A DNA stretch of 64,000 nucleotides from CAZXCG01 sp964639205 (lineage in GTDB: Bacteria; Bacillota; Clostridia; Oscillospirales; Acutalibacteraceae). The position numbers and the translations under genes are program-made. Each line of letters starts with the position of its first letter. Positions within the stretch are counted from its first letter, which is position 1. Where the stretch lies: contig CAZXCG010000003.1 of assembly GCA_964639205.1 (NCBI GenBank), positions 1 through 64,000 of the forward strand, given 5' to 3'. Below the pieces are notes generated by a model. That model worked only from the letters and a program-made list of their open reading frames with translations, was not told the origin of the DNA and ran no database searches. Below are positions 9,601 to 17,963 of the stretch, in pieces.

Positions 9601-11008
9601 CGGGGAATATCAATCGTCCTCGCACAGATATACAGAGCAGCTTTTCGGAAAGGATAATGTGTTTAAGGCGGGTACAATTTCAACTGTCGCTGAAAAAACC
9701 GCTATCGGATTCGTAAAAAAGTACGCTCAAGAAAAGGGAGTTGTTATGAACCGCGCCGAAGAAATGCGGCTTGCGGCAGGCTGTACCGGAGTAAAAAGGA
9801 CTACCGGTCAGCACCCGGGAGGTATGGTAGTTGTCCCACGCGGGAAGGAGATATTTGATTTTTGTCCGGTTCAGCACCCCGCCGACGATCTGAATTCAGA
9901 TAATATTACAACTCATTTCGATTTTCATTCAATTCACGACACCATATGCAAGCTTGACGAGCTCGGTCATGATGTTCCGACTATATACCGTTATCTTGAA
10001 GAGTTTACAGGAATTTCCGTTATGGATGTTTCTATGAGCGATCCTGAAGTTATGTCGCTTTTCACATCTACAAAAGCTCTTGGAGTAACTCCCGAAGAAA
10101 TAGACTCGCTTACAGGCACGTTTTCTTTGCCGGAAGTCGGCACGTCCTTTGTTAGGCAAATGCTTATTGAATCGCAGCCCAAAACATTCTCGGACCTTTT
10201 GCAGATTTCCGGGCTTTCACACGGAACCGACGTTTGGATAGGAAACGCAGCAGATTTAATTGCAAAGGGTACGTGCACAATTTCCGAGGTTATAGGAACA
10301 CGTGACAGCATTATGACTTATTTGATGCATAAAGGTCTTGAACCCGCAATGGCGTTTACTATTATGGAAATTGTCAGAAAAGGAAAAGCAACCAAACTCC
10401 TTACCGATGAACATATAAACGCCATGAAAGCGCACAACGTGCCGCAGTGGTACATAGATTCGTGTATGAAAATAAAGTATATGTTCCCTAAGGCGCACGC
10501 TGCCGCATATATGATTTCGACGCTTCGCTTAGGCTGGTACAAGGTACATAAACCAACTGAGTACTACGCCGCCTATTTCACCGTTCGGGGGGAAGATTTT
10601 GATGGAGCGACGGTACTTCGCGGAAAAAACGCGGTTACATCCAAAATGCAGCAAATAAAGGCTAAGGGGTTTGAAGCGACCGCAAAAGATAACTCCGAAT
10701 ATGCTACCTTGCAGATCGTCAACGAAATGCTGGCTCGCGGAATAGAGGTTTTACCGGTAGATATAAACAAATCCGCGGCAAAAAAATTTGTAATAGAAAA
10801 CGGTAAGCTCCGCTTGCCCTTTAACTCAATTTCAGGTATTGGTGAAAGCGCTGCGGAAAGTCTTGAACTTGCCGCTCAAAAATACAATTTTCTGTCTATT
10901 GAAGATATTCAGCAAAAAACCAAGGTTTCTAAGGCTGTTATCGATTCGTTAAAGGAAATAGGCACTTTCAGAGATTTGCCGGATACATCACAAATTTCAC
11001 TTTTTTAA
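6629..11008 (+). CDS. polC: DNA polymerase III alpha subunit, PolC type
   Basis: Main replicative polymerase of Gram-positive bacteria with an integral 3'-5' proofreading exonuclease. The 1459-aa chain runs N-terminal domain, OB fold (around 220-340), PHP domain beginning HLHTNMSMMDG near residue 350, and an inserted DEDDh exonuclease starting FVCFDIETTG near residue 427. The rest of PHP follows, then the catalytic C-family polymerase core with a Cys4 zinc motif (CPECKYSEF and CPKCGC) and the PDIDLNFSGEYQ catalytic motif. The length is normal. The ribosome binding site AAGGAAA is well placed. It closes the pyrH-to-polC cluster. Confidence 0.97.
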   Translation: MNTLKETFFEYLDNTEALNNDAGSGKITEMTVCAKKRALYISVEYDRLIKRSQLFDAETEILNSSLALSAVKISPKFPREAFSADYINELICELKRRIASLNGTFKNSRFAFDGKNITVTLANGGKSLLDSKQFDAALCELIKEEFGLDVTVSYNGLTQVTSENKLYIEKQQIVEEKINRRENITVAAFEEDRAFTENIKKSRKQQKASEIEIREGASLFPQILVSSVKPLYGKVIRGNPVPISSLSLDTGRAVIWGDVFAVDKKTTRSGDKNIVIISITDYTGSITVKVFNSIKECSVLDSLNKGSTILVSGETAVDKYMGGELIFNANSIATAEKVKVVDKAEKKRVELHLHTNMSMMDGVSSAQSLISRAASWGHTAVAVTDHGVAQAFPDAMNTAESIDPSSDNFKVIYGIEAYFVDDLVESVKGRGDAPLDGAFVCFDIETTGLSASHDKITEIGAVKVENGTVTDTFSTFVNPNMPIPGKITELTGINDSMVADAPSQIEAVKAFLEFCNNAPVVAHNASFDTSFIQAVCENMNVEYNLTSIDTLAIAKSILPDLKNYKLDTIASYLRFGEFNHHRALDDATVLSKIFIDFIRRLHDDYAIKRISEINTKIKSANFKKLPTYHQIILVKNQTGLKNLYKLISYSHLNYFYKKPRIPKSELIKHREGLLVGSACEAGELFRALTAGKSLSDLKEIASFYDYLEIQPIGNNRFMLNNPKVNNGQFKTEEDLQKLNKTIVELGESLNIPVVATCDVHFLDPHDSEYRKILMAGQGYSDAENQAPLYLRTTAEMLREFEYLGKDKAYETVVENTNKIADLIEKVRPIPRGKFPPFIDGAQEELISITMERAKNKYGAPLPEIVQARLDKELNSITKYGYSVLYMTAQKLVADSEEHGYLVGSRGSVGSSFVATMAGISEVNPLCPHYICPECKYSEFITDGSVGSGFDLPAKTCPKCGCRLDRDGHEIPFETFLGFEGDKVPDIDLNFSGEYQSSSHRYTEQLFGKDNVFKAGTISTVAEKTAIGFVKKYAQEKGVVMNRAEEMRLAAGCTGVKRTTGQHPGGMVVVPRGKEIFDFCPVQHPADDLNSDNITTHFDFHSIHDTICKLDELGHDVPTIYRYLEEFTGISVMDVSMSDPEVMSLFTSTKALGVTPEEIDSLTGTFSLPEVGTSFVRQMLIESQPKTFSDLLQISGLSHGTDVWIGNAADLIAKGTCTISEVIGTRDSIMTYLMHKGLEPAMAFTIMEIVRKGKATKLLTDEHINAMKAHNVPQWYIDSCMKIKYMFPKAHAAAYMISTLRLGWYKVHKPTEYYAAYFTVRGEDFDGATVLRGKNAVTSKMQQIKAKGFEATAKDNSEYATLQIVNEMLARGIEVLPVDINKSAAKKFVIENGKLRLPFNSISGIGESAAESLELAAQKYNFLSIEDIQQKTKVSKAVIDSLKEIGTFRDLPDTSQISLF

Positions 11009-11042
11009 CTGAGTTGAACAATTGTAAGCTCGGAGGTTCAGT

Positions 11043-12293
11043 ATGAAAGACAAAAAAGTTAAAAACGCTTTATTATATATTACATATACTGTTTTTCTTC
11101 TATTCATAATGCTTAACTTCAAAACCGTATGGGAAATTTTGGGAAAGCTTATCTCAATCCTCAGTCCCTTTTTCTACGGACTTATTTTGGCGTTCCTCTT
11201 AAATATACCGTTCAAATTTTTCAAAAACCGTTTATTCAAAAAAATTGATAAAAAGAATAAGTCCTTAGCCGGATTAAGAACGGCGCTTTCACTTTTATGC
11301 TCATACCTGATTATTATCGGTATAATTACAGTGATTATTTCTGTGTTGATCCCAGAGCTTGCCAAAAGCATAGAATCGCTTACCGCAAGCCTGCCGGAAT
11401 ACGGGCGACAGGCAGAAAAAGTCTTAAATAACTTTTTCGAAACAATTCAAAATAGATTTGATTTTATTTTCACCGAAGAAAGCAATATTGAATCAATCGC
11501 CAACACCATTTTCGAAGCAATCAGCGGAGGCGACGCCTCAAAGTTCATCCAAAATATTACTTCAAACATTTTCCCTGCCGCTGTAACAACTGTTAAAGCG
11601 CTTATATCGGAGCTTTACAATTGGATTGTTGCAATCATAATTTCAATTTATCTGCTTGTTTGCAAAGAAAAACTGCAGGAGCAGGGTAGAAAAATGGTTA
11701 TCGCATATACAAAGCCTAAAACCCAGCGTCGCATTTTTAAGATTACAGACCTTATAGTAAATAAGTGCGGCAAATTTATAATAGGCAAAATTGTCGATTC
11801 CGTTATAATAGGTATAATTTGCTTAATTTGTATGAGCATTTTCAAATTCGATTACGCGCTGCTTATCAGCGTTGTCGTCGGAGTCACAAATGTTATTCCC
11901 GTTTTCGGACCGTTTATAGGAGCCGTTCCCTCAGCTTTGCTGCTGTTGATTATAAATCCAATAGAATGTCTGTGGTTTATTATATTTATAATTATATTAC
12001 AGCAAATAGACGGAAATATTATCGGGCCGAAGATTTTGGGCAACCAAATCGGTATTTCCGGTTTCTGGATAATGTTCAGCGTTATTCTTGGAGGCGGGCT
12101 TTTCGGTATTGTGGGAATGATACTCGGCGTACCGATATTTGCGGTTATTTATTCCATACTCGGTGAAAATGTAAATGCAAGATTAGCGCTGAAGGGCAGG
12201 CGGGCTGACGGTTTTAAAACAGATAATACCGCAGGCAAATGTGTAAGCGAAGAAGCCGACGCAAATATTGAAGAGCAGGAAAATAATGATTGA
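11043..12293 (+). CDS. AI-2E family transporter (PF01594-type membrane protein)
   Basis: Polytopic membrane protein of 416 aa with about seven hydrophobic segments. The family includes TqsA and YdbI-type exporters with varied or unknown cargo. It shows a central hydrophilic stretch between segments 3 and 4 and the conserved GVTNVIPVFGPFIGAVPSA loop. The C-terminal LGGGLFGIVGMILGVP segment is also typical. Its last 30 residues are charged and probably cytoplasmic. A GGAGG ribosome binding site precedes the ATG. Its stop codon lies inside the -35 box of the histidine operon promoter, so the two units abut. The substrate cannot be inferred. Confidence 0.85.
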   Translation: MKDKKVKNALLYITYTVFLLFIMLNFKTVWEILGKLISILSPFFYGLILAFLLNIPFKFFKNRLFKKIDKKNKSLAGLRTALSLLCSYLIIIGIITVIISVLIPELAKSIESLTASLPEYGRQAEKVLNNFFETIQNRFDFIFTEESNIESIANTIFEAISGGDASKFIQNITSNIFPAAVTTVKALISELYNWIVAIIISIYLLVCKEKLQEQGRKMVIAYTKPKTQRRIFKITDLIVNKCGKFIIGKIVDSVIIGIICLICMSIFKFDYALLISVVVGVTNVIPVFGPFIGAVPSALLLLIINPIECLWFIIFIIILQQIDGNIIGPKILGNQIGISGFWIMFSVILGGGLFGIVGMILGVPIFAVIYSILGENVNARLALKGRRADGFKTDNTAGKCVSEEADANIEEQENND

Positions 12294-12318
12294 CAGGCGC
12301 TGTTTAGTGTGCTATTAT
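12290..12318 (+). promoter_or_regulatory. Sigma-A promoter of the histidine operon
   Basis: A perfect -35 TTGACA (12290-12295), a 17-bp spacer and a -10 TATTAT (12313-12318) lie immediately upstream of hisZ. The -35 box contains the stop codon of the preceding transporter gene. The -10 is embedded in an inverted repeat, which suggests repression by a dimeric regulator. Confidence 0.8.
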
Positions 12319-12332
12319 ATTAGCACACTAAA
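12303..12332 (+). promoter_or_regulatory. Perfect inverted repeat over the his promoter, candidate operator
   Basis: The arms TTTAGTGTGCTA (12303-12314) and TAGCACACTAAA (12321-12332) are perfectly complementary around a 6-bp centre. They cover the -10 box and the expected transcription start. The position fits a repressor site. Histidine-responsive regulators of the TrpR superfamily (YerC/HisR) are predicted to control his genes in many Clostridia, but the assignment to that family is inference. As RNA the repeat could also form a hairpin in the early leader, though no U-run follows. Confidence 0.7.
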
Positions 12333-12355
12333 GCGTTTTGCAGAGGATTTTGTTT

Positions 12356-13345
12356 ATGAAAAAATATTTTAAAATTACTCCGGAAGGCACAAGGGACTAT
12401 TTACTTGAAGAGTGCATTACATTTACAAACATTTGCACAAAAATTCAAACCGTTTTTCAGAATAAGAACTTTCATCAGGTAATCACGCCTTCCATAGAAT
12501 TTTTTGATTTATTCTCTTTGAAATACAGCGGTATACCCCAGGAGGATATGTTCAAAACCACGGACAGCAAGGGCAGGCTTTTAGTTATGCGCCCTGACTC
12601 CACTTTACCCATAGCGCGCATGGTTTCGACAAGGCTTAAAAATTGCGGAGAGAAGGAATTTCGCCTTTTTTACCGTCAGGCGGTTTACCGTAACCATCCC
12701 ACTTTAACAGGTCGTTATAACGAAATTATGCAAATGGGAATTGAATTACTCGGCGCTGTCGGAAAGGATGCTGATTTAGAGGTAATAACAACTGCTATTG
12801 AGTGCCTAGACGCAACAGCCGAAGCTTTCCGCTTTGAAATAGGTCATGCCGAGTTCTTCAAGGCGCTGCTTGAACAGCTTAGCGCTGCCGATGAAGTAAA
12901 ATATGACATAAAGGTTGCTATGGAAAACCGCAATTATACCGAAGTGAGCAATATTTTGGATGCCTTGGGCAATGTACGCGGCGTTTCCGCGCTCAAAAGA
13001 CTGCCTCGCTTATTCGGCGGTGAAGAAATTTTTGCTGAGGCATATTCATTATGCGAAAGCGAACAGGCAGTCAAAGCTCTCGAATATGTGGATGAACTTT
13101 ATTCGGCGCTTTGCAAAAAATTCCCCGGAGAAAATATTTCGATTGATTTGGGGCTGGTGCAGCGTAACGATTATTACAGCGGAGTTGTTTTTTCCGGGTA
13201 TGTCGAGGGGATAGGCGATGCTGTTTTATCCGGCGGTCGGTACGATATGCTTATGGATTGCTTCGATTGTCCTATGGGAGCTTCGGGATTTGCAATAAAT
13301 GTTGACGCGCTTGTTGCACAAACAGACAGGAGTGTAAACAGATGA
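12356..13345 (+). CDS. hisZ: ATP phosphoribosyltransferase regulatory subunit
   Basis: A catalytically inactive HisRS-like protein that pairs with the short HisG to form the active, feedback-regulated ATP phosphoribosyltransferase. The 329-aa chain keeps class II synthetase core motifs (TPEGTRDYLLEE, MRPDSTLPIARM, YRQAVYRNHP). It lacks the C-terminal anticodon-binding domain of true HisRS. The ATG at 12356 has an AGAGG site about ten bases upstream; a TTG further upstream overlaps that site and was rejected. First gene of the his operon; its stop overlaps the hisG start (ATGA). Confidence 0.93.
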   Translation: MKKYFKITPEGTRDYLLEECITFTNICTKIQTVFQNKNFHQVITPSIEFFDLFSLKYSGIPQEDMFKTTDSKGRLLVMRPDSTLPIARMVSTRLKNCGEKEFRLFYRQAVYRNHPTLTGRYNEIMQMGIELLGAVGKDADLEVITTAIECLDATAEAFRFEIGHAEFFKALLEQLSAADEVKYDIKVAMENRNYTEVSNILDALGNVRGVSALKRLPRLFGGEEIFAEAYSLCESEQAVKALEYVDELYSALCKKFPGENISIDLGLVQRNDYYSGVVFSGYVEGIGDAVLSGGRYDMLMDCFDCPMGASGFAINVDALVAQTDRSVNR

Positions 13346-13977
13346 AACCTTTAAGAATTGCATTAACTAAAGGCAGACTTGAAAAAGATACGGTTAAGCT
13401 GCTCGAAAAAATCGGCTGCAATTGCGAGAATATACATAATAAAGGAAGAAAATTAATTCTTCCTGTCGGGAACGGTGAAATCGAGGTTGTACTTGCAAAA
13501 GCAGCAGACGTTATAACTTATGTTGAACACGGTGTTTGTGATTTGGGAGTTGTAGGTAAGGACACTATTCTTGAACAGGGAAGTTCCTTTTATGAATTAC
13601 TCGACTTGGGCTTTGGGAAGTGTCGCTTCGCTTTGGCGGGGAAAAAGGATACAGACTTCTACTCCGGATATAAAATAAAGACGATTGCCACAAAATATCC
13701 CAATGTTACAAGAAGCTTCTTTGAAAGCAAGGGTATGGACGTGCGAGTTATAAAAATTGAGGGTTCCGTTGAGCTTGCCCCTTTGCTGGGCCTTTCGGAC
13801 GCTATCATCGATATTGTTGAAACAGGCTCAACGCTCAAGGAAAACGGCTTGGAGGTAAAAGAATATGTCTCCGACATTTCTGCACGCCTGATTGCGAATA
13901 TTGCCGGTTTAAAGCTGCGCAAACATGAGATAGAAAATCTTGTAGACAAATTGGAGGAGGCTATCAAAAATGATTGA
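13342..13977 (+). CDS. hisG: ATP phosphoribosyltransferase, short form
   Basis: Catalyses the first step of histidine synthesis, joining ATP and PRPP to give phosphoribosyl-ATP. The 211-aa length marks the short form that lacks the C-terminal ACT-like regulatory domain and depends on HisZ, which is encoded just upstream. Visible motifs are the N-terminal RIALTKGRLEKD, DLGVVGKDTILE and the PRPP-binding region ending SDAIIDIVETGSTLKENGL. It overlaps hisZ by four bases and hisD by eight, with GGAGGAGG before the hisD start, so the three are translationally coupled. Confidence 0.96.
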   Translation: MKPLRIALTKGRLEKDTVKLLEKIGCNCENIHNKGRKLILPVGNGEIEVVLAKAADVITYVEHGVCDLGVVGKDTILEQGSSFYELLDLGFGKCRFALAGKKDTDFYSGYKIKTIATKYPNVTRSFFESKGMDVRVIKIEGSVELAPLLGLSDAIIDIVETGSTLKENGLEVKEYVSDISARLIANIAGLKLRKHEIENLVDKLEEAIKND

Positions 13978-15256
13978 TAAGGTTGTAGCTGACGGAACAA
14001 AAGAATATGAATTTATTAAATTGCTTAAAAAAAGAGCCGAAAATTCAGATAAAGACGTTGTTCCGGTCGTTTCACAAATCATTGAGAACGTAAAAAACAA
14101 CGGTGACGCCGCTGTTGCCGAGTATACCCTTAAATTTGACGGAAAGCTTCCAGAAAAAACCGAAATTTTACTTGAGGAAATCAGCAGCTTTGTTGAAGAC
14201 TGCGATCCTATGTTTTTGCAGGCAATCGAAAAGGCCGCAGAGAATATTCGCGATTTTCACTCGCGCCAGATAACGCAAAGCTGGTTTACGTCAAGACAGG
14301 ACGGAGTTATAATGGGGCAAAGAGTAAGGGGGCTCAACTGCGTAGGAATTTACGTCCCGGGCGGAACGGCGGCCTATCCTTCGTCTGTCCTTATGAACGC
14401 AATACCCGCAAAGCTTGCAGGCGTTAAAGAGGTAATAATGGTAACGCCTCCCTGCAAAAACGGAAAGCCTAACCCCAATATACTTGCCGCCGCCGAAATC
14501 GCCGGCGTAGACAGAATTTTTCTTATGGGCGGCGCACAAGCGATAGCAGCTCTTGCATATGGAACCGAATCTGTTCCAAAGGTGGATAAAATTGTCGGAC
14601 CCGGAAATATATTTGTAGCCACCGCAAAGAAGCTCCTTTACGGAGTTGTAGACATCGATATGATAGCCGGTCCGAGCGAAATCCTTATCATTGCCGATGA
14701 AACTGCCAGCCCTAAGTTCCTTGCCGCGGATCTTATGAGTCAAGCCGAGCATGACAGGCTTGCTTCGTCTATACTGCTGACCACAAGCAACAGCCTTGCA
14801 GACGAGGTCATCAAGGAGCTTGAGGTACAGTCTGCGGGGCTTTCCAGAAATGAGATAATTCGCAGTGCACTTAATGATTTCGGTGCGATTATTGTGTGCA
14901 GGGACATATCTCAGGCTGTGAAGTTTGCAAATGAATTGGCTCCGGAGCATCTTGAAGTTTGCTGTAAAAATCCCATGGAATATATCGGAAAGCTCGATAA
15001 CGCCGGCTCCGTATTTCTCGGAAATTACAGCCCCGAGCCGCTCGGGGATTATTTTGCCGGACCCAACCATGTTCTGCCGACAAGCGGTACCGCACGGTTC
15101 TTTTCGCCGCTTTCTGTGGACAGCTTTGTTAAAAAGTCAAGCTTTATATATTATACTGAATCTGCCCTTAAAAAGGACTCCGCTTTGATCGAAAAATTTG
15201 CTGAAACAGAGGGGTTGACTGCCCACGCTAACAGTATAAAGGTGCGCTTTGAATAA
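13970..15256 (+). CDS. hisD: Histidinol dehydrogenase
   Basis: Zinc- and NAD-dependent enzyme that oxidises histidinol in two steps to histidine, the last reactions of the pathway. The 428-aa protein shows CVGIYVPGGTAAYPSSVLM, the GPGNIFVATAKKLL region, IAGPSEILIIAD and the catalytic Glu-His pair in LAPEHLEV. The length is standard. It overlaps the 3' end of hisG by eight bases and is followed after 19 bases by hisC. Confidence 0.96.
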   Translation: MIDKVVADGTKEYEFIKLLKKRAENSDKDVVPVVSQIIENVKNNGDAAVAEYTLKFDGKLPEKTEILLEEISSFVEDCDPMFLQAIEKAAENIRDFHSRQITQSWFTSRQDGVIMGQRVRGLNCVGIYVPGGTAAYPSSVLMNAIPAKLAGVKEVIMVTPPCKNGKPNPNILAAAEIAGVDRIFLMGGAQAIAALAYGTESVPKVDKIVGPGNIFVATAKKLLYGVVDIDMIAGPSEILIIADETASPKFLAADLMSQAEHDRLASSILLTTSNSLADEVIKELEVQSAGLSRNEIIRSALNDFGAIIVCRDISQAVKFANELAPEHLEVCCKNPMEYIGKLDNAGSVFLGNYSPEPLGDYFAGPNHVLPTSGTARFFSPLSVDSFVKKSSFIYYTESALKKDSALIEKFAETEGLTAHANSIKVRFE

Positions 15257-15275
15257 CTAAGAAGGAATGACGATT

Positions 15276-16352
15276 ATGTCCTATAAGCTTAACAAAAAAA
15301 TTGCCGAGCTTGTACCGTACGAACCCGTAAAAGGAGATTACAAAATCCGTTTGGACGCCAACGAAAGCCCATATTTTCCGGACGAAAATGTTAAATCAGA
15401 GCTTAAAAGTGCAATTGACACTATAGAATTTAACCGGTATCCCGATCCGCTCGCCGAAGAACTGTGCAGAGCCTTTGCGGATTTTTATAAAATTTCACCC
15501 GAATTCGTAACCGCAGGCAACGGCTCGGACGAAATTATTTCTGTTCTGGAAAGCACGTTCCTTGAAAAAGGCGACAAAATTCTTGTTTTGACTCCGGATT
15601 TTTCAATGTATCGGTTTTACAGTTCCCTGTATGAAACCGTCTGCATTCCCTTGCTCAAGGACGAGGATTTGCAGATTAAGCTGCAAGTTGCCGCCGATAT
15701 AATAAACAAAGAAAAAATTTCTATGGTAATTTTTTCCAATCCATGCAACCCTACCGGGCAGGGGGTGAGCGCTAAGCAAGCCGCCGATTTTGTTAAGATG
15801 GTTAACGCATTGGTTGTTCTTGACGAGGCGTATATGGATTTTTGGGATCAATCTCTTATATCACAGGCGCACACTTTTGATAATCTTATTGTCCTGAGAA
15901 CAGCTTCCAAGGCTGTGGGATTTGCAGCCCTGCGCCTCGGATTTGCGGTTGCAAACAAAACACTTACAAATTCATTGAGAGCCGTTAAATCGCCGTACAA
16001 CGTCAACAGCGTTTCTCAAAAATTCGGGGCTATAATTTATAAAAACAAAAATAATTTAATAAATCACCAAAAAAATATTGTAAACAACAGAAATATACTG
16101 TATAATAAATTGAAAGAAATACAAAAATCCGTGGCGGACTTTTGCGTGATGCCCACCTGCACAAACTTTGTCCTTATCAAAACGCCCGACGCTAAGGAAA
16201 TTTTTGAGTTTTTACTTGAAAATTCAATAGCAATAAGGTACATGGGTGCTTATTTACGTATTACAGCCGGGACTGTTGCGGAAATTTCCGAGGCTGTACG
16301 CTTTATTCAACTTTACTATGAACGGCGGGGTGTTTCATTTGAGAACTGCTGA
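15276..16352 (+). CDS. hisC: Histidinol-phosphate aminotransferase
   Basis: PLP-dependent class II-like aminotransferase converting imidazole-acetol phosphate to histidinol phosphate. The 358-aa product contains RLDANESPY near the N-terminus, NPCNPTGQ, the LDEAYMDF motif with the PLP-ring Asp, and SKAVGFAALRLGF carrying the Schiff-base lysine. I chose the ATG at 15276 because AAGGA lies nine bases upstream; the ATG at 15267 directly abuts that site. The hisB start lies inside its last 14 bases. Confidence 0.94.
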   Translation: MSYKLNKKIAELVPYEPVKGDYKIRLDANESPYFPDENVKSELKSAIDTIEFNRYPDPLAEELCRAFADFYKISPEFVTAGNGSDEIISVLESTFLEKGDKILVLTPDFSMYRFYSSLYETVCIPLLKDEDLQIKLQVAADIINKEKISMVIFSNPCNPTGQGVSAKQAADFVKMVNALVVLDEAYMDFWDQSLISQAHTFDNLIVLRTASKAVGFAALRLGFAVANKTLTNSLRAVKSPYNVNSVSQKFGAIIYKNKNNLINHQKNIVNNRNILYNKLKEIQKSVADFCVMPTCTNFVLIKTPDAKEIFEFLLENSIAIRYMGAYLRITAGTVAEISEAVRFIQLYYERRGVSFENC

Positions 16353-16917
16353 AGTAAACAGAAAAACCAAGGAAACGGATATTACGCTTGCTTTGAATTT
16401 AGACGGCGGTGAGGTGCGCATTGACACCGGGATTGGATTTTTTGACCACATGCTTGAGTCTTTTGCTTTTCACGGCGGATTTGGTCTCGTGCTTGAAGCA
16501 GCCGGCGACTTAGAGGTTGACTGTCATCATACCGTTGAAGATACCGGAATTGTTCTTGGCAAGGCCTTTAAAACCGCTCTGGGCAATAAAAGCGGTATAG
16601 AGCGTTTCGGCAGCTTTTATGTTCCTATGGACGAGGCGCTTGCATTTGCTTCCGTCGACATAAGCGGAAGACCCTTTCTTGTTTTTAACGCGGATTTTTC
16701 ACAGCAGGTGTGCGGCGAATATGATACCTGTATGACCCGAGAATTTATGAGAGCCTTTGCTTTTAATGCCGGTATCACGCTGCATTTACATGCCAAATAC
16801 GGTGAAAACGCGCATCATATCACCGAGGCACTATACAAAGCGGCGGCGCACGCCCTAAGGCTTGCCGTAAAAGAGAGGGCTTCAACCGAGCCGCTTTCAA
16901 CCAAGGGGGTATTATAA
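16339..16917 (+). CDS. hisB: Imidazoleglycerol-phosphate dehydratase
   Basis: Manganese-dependent dehydration of imidazoleglycerol phosphate to imidazole-acetol phosphate. The 192-aa chain has the paired metal-binding histidine motifs DCHHTVEDTGIVLGKA and NAHHITEALYKAAAHALR, plus FFDHMLESFAFHGGF. This is the monofunctional form with no phosphatase domain. The proposed TTG start at 16339 has a GGGGTG site six bases upstream and gives the family N-terminus (M)RTAEVNRKTKETDI. In-frame codons further upstream lie inside hisC. hisH normally follows in this type of operon but hisA comes next. Confidence 0.92.
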   Translation: MRTAEVNRKTKETDITLALNLDGGEVRIDTGIGFFDHMLESFAFHGGFGLVLEAAGDLEVDCHHTVEDTGIVLGKAFKTALGNKSGIERFGSFYVPMDEALAFASVDISGRPFLVFNADFSQQVCGEYDTCMTREFMRAFAFNAGITLHLHAKYGENAHHITEALYKAAAHALRLAVKERASTEPLSTKGVL

Positions 16918-17637
16918 TTGTTAATTATTCCCGCTATAGACATAAAAGACGGCGTTTGTGTGCGTTTGTTTAAGGGCGATTACGCTACGGTACATAAGGT
17001 CGCCGATAATCCCGTTGAAACAGCGCAGCGCTTCAGTCAAGACGGAGCAAAGTGGCTTCATATGGTAGACCTTGACGGTGCAAAAGACGGAAAACGTGTT
17101 AATGCCGAGTTGATAATTTCGGTTGCGGCCTCCTCCGACTTAAAGGTTGAAATCGGCGGGGGAATACGTGATATGGAGTCTGTGGAATTTTATCTTAATA
17201 ACGGGATAGAACGTGTAATTTTGGGTTCTGCCGCCGTTAAAAATCAAAATTTTGTTTACGAAGCAATCCGTGAATACGGAGATAAAATTGCTGTCGGCAT
17301 AGACGCTAAAAACGGGATGGTTAAGGCTGAAGGATGGATAGATAGCAGCGAAATAAATTACCTTGAGCTTGCAAAGCGTATGGAAAATATAGGTTGTAAA
17401 ACTATTATTTATACAGATATAGATCAGGACGGCACGATGTCCGGTCCTAATCTCAAAGAGCTTGATGACCTCGTAAACACGGTTTCATGCCGGATAGTTG
17501 CAAGCGGCGGTGTGTCGAATCTTATCGATATTGTAAATCTTTCTAACCTCAACGTTTATGGGGCGATATGCGGAAAAGCTCTTTATTCAGGAAATTTAGA
17601 TTTAAAAAAGGCAATCGAGGTTGCTCAAAAGGTGTAA
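16918..17637 (+). CDS. hisA: ProFAR isomerase (HisA)
   Basis: TIM-barrel enzyme isomerising ProFAR to PRFAR. The 239-aa chain begins LIIPAIDIKDGVCVRL, diagnostic of HisA rather than HisF, which begins with a CLDVKDG-type motif. It has the half-barrel phosphate motifs VEIGGGIRD and VASGGVSN and the catalytic Asp pair (AIDI near residue 7; TDIDQDGTMSG). The start is a TTG at 16918 immediately after the hisB stop, with a strong AAGGGGG seven bases upstream. hisF, the usual downstream partner, is absent; hisI follows directly. Confidence 0.94.
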   Translation: MLIIPAIDIKDGVCVRLFKGDYATVHKVADNPVETAQRFSQDGAKWLHMVDLDGAKDGKRVNAELIISVAASSDLKVEIGGGIRDMESVEFYLNNGIERVILGSAAVKNQNFVYEAIREYGDKIAVGIDAKNGMVKAEGWIDSSEINYLELAKRMENIGCKTIIYTDIDQDGTMSGPNLKELDDLVNTVSCRIVASGGVSNLIDIVNLSNLNVYGAICGKALYSGNLDLKKAIEVAQKV

Positions 17638-17639
17638 AT

Positions 17640-17954
17640 ATGGACTATGATAAATTCTTTAAAAAATCAGAATTGATACCGGTAATAATTCAAGAAAAAA
17701 GCACGGGTAAAGTTCTGATGCTTGCATATATGAACCTTGAATCCATGCAGAAAACCTTTGAAACAGGTTATACATGGTTTTACAGCCGCAGCAGACAAAA
17801 GCTTTGGAATAAGGGGGAAACATCGGGTCACTTGCAAAAGGTTTGTGAAATATTCGGTGATTGCGACGACGATACCCTTTTGATAACAGTCGAGCAAATA
17901 GGCGCGGCGTGTCATACGGGGCATCATTCCTGCTTTTTTACAAGATTAAACTGA
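17640..17954 (+). CDS. hisI: Phosphoribosyl-AMP cyclohydrolase
   Basis: Zinc enzyme opening the purine ring of phosphoribosyl-AMP, the third pathway step. This is a stand-alone 104-aa HisI domain, not fused to HisE. The core reads MLAYMNLESMQKTFETG, the substrate loop SRSRQKLWNKGETSGH, and the cysteines of GDCDDD and CHTGHHSCFF that bind zinc. The ATG at 17640 has AAGGTG overlapping the hisA stop region; a longer in-frame extension back into hisA is not credible. hisE follows after nine bases. Confidence 0.95.
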   Translation: MDYDKFFKKSELIPVIIQEKSTGKVLMLAYMNLESMQKTFETGYTWFYSRSRQKLWNKGETSGHLQKVCEIFGDCDDDTLLITVEQIGAACHTGHHSCFFTRLN

Positions 17955-17963
17955 GGTGAAAAA

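Noticed and set aside
14291..15070. Open frame of 259 codons on the minus strand inside hisD
   Set aside because: Antisense to conserved hisD motifs; composition is unlike a real protein.
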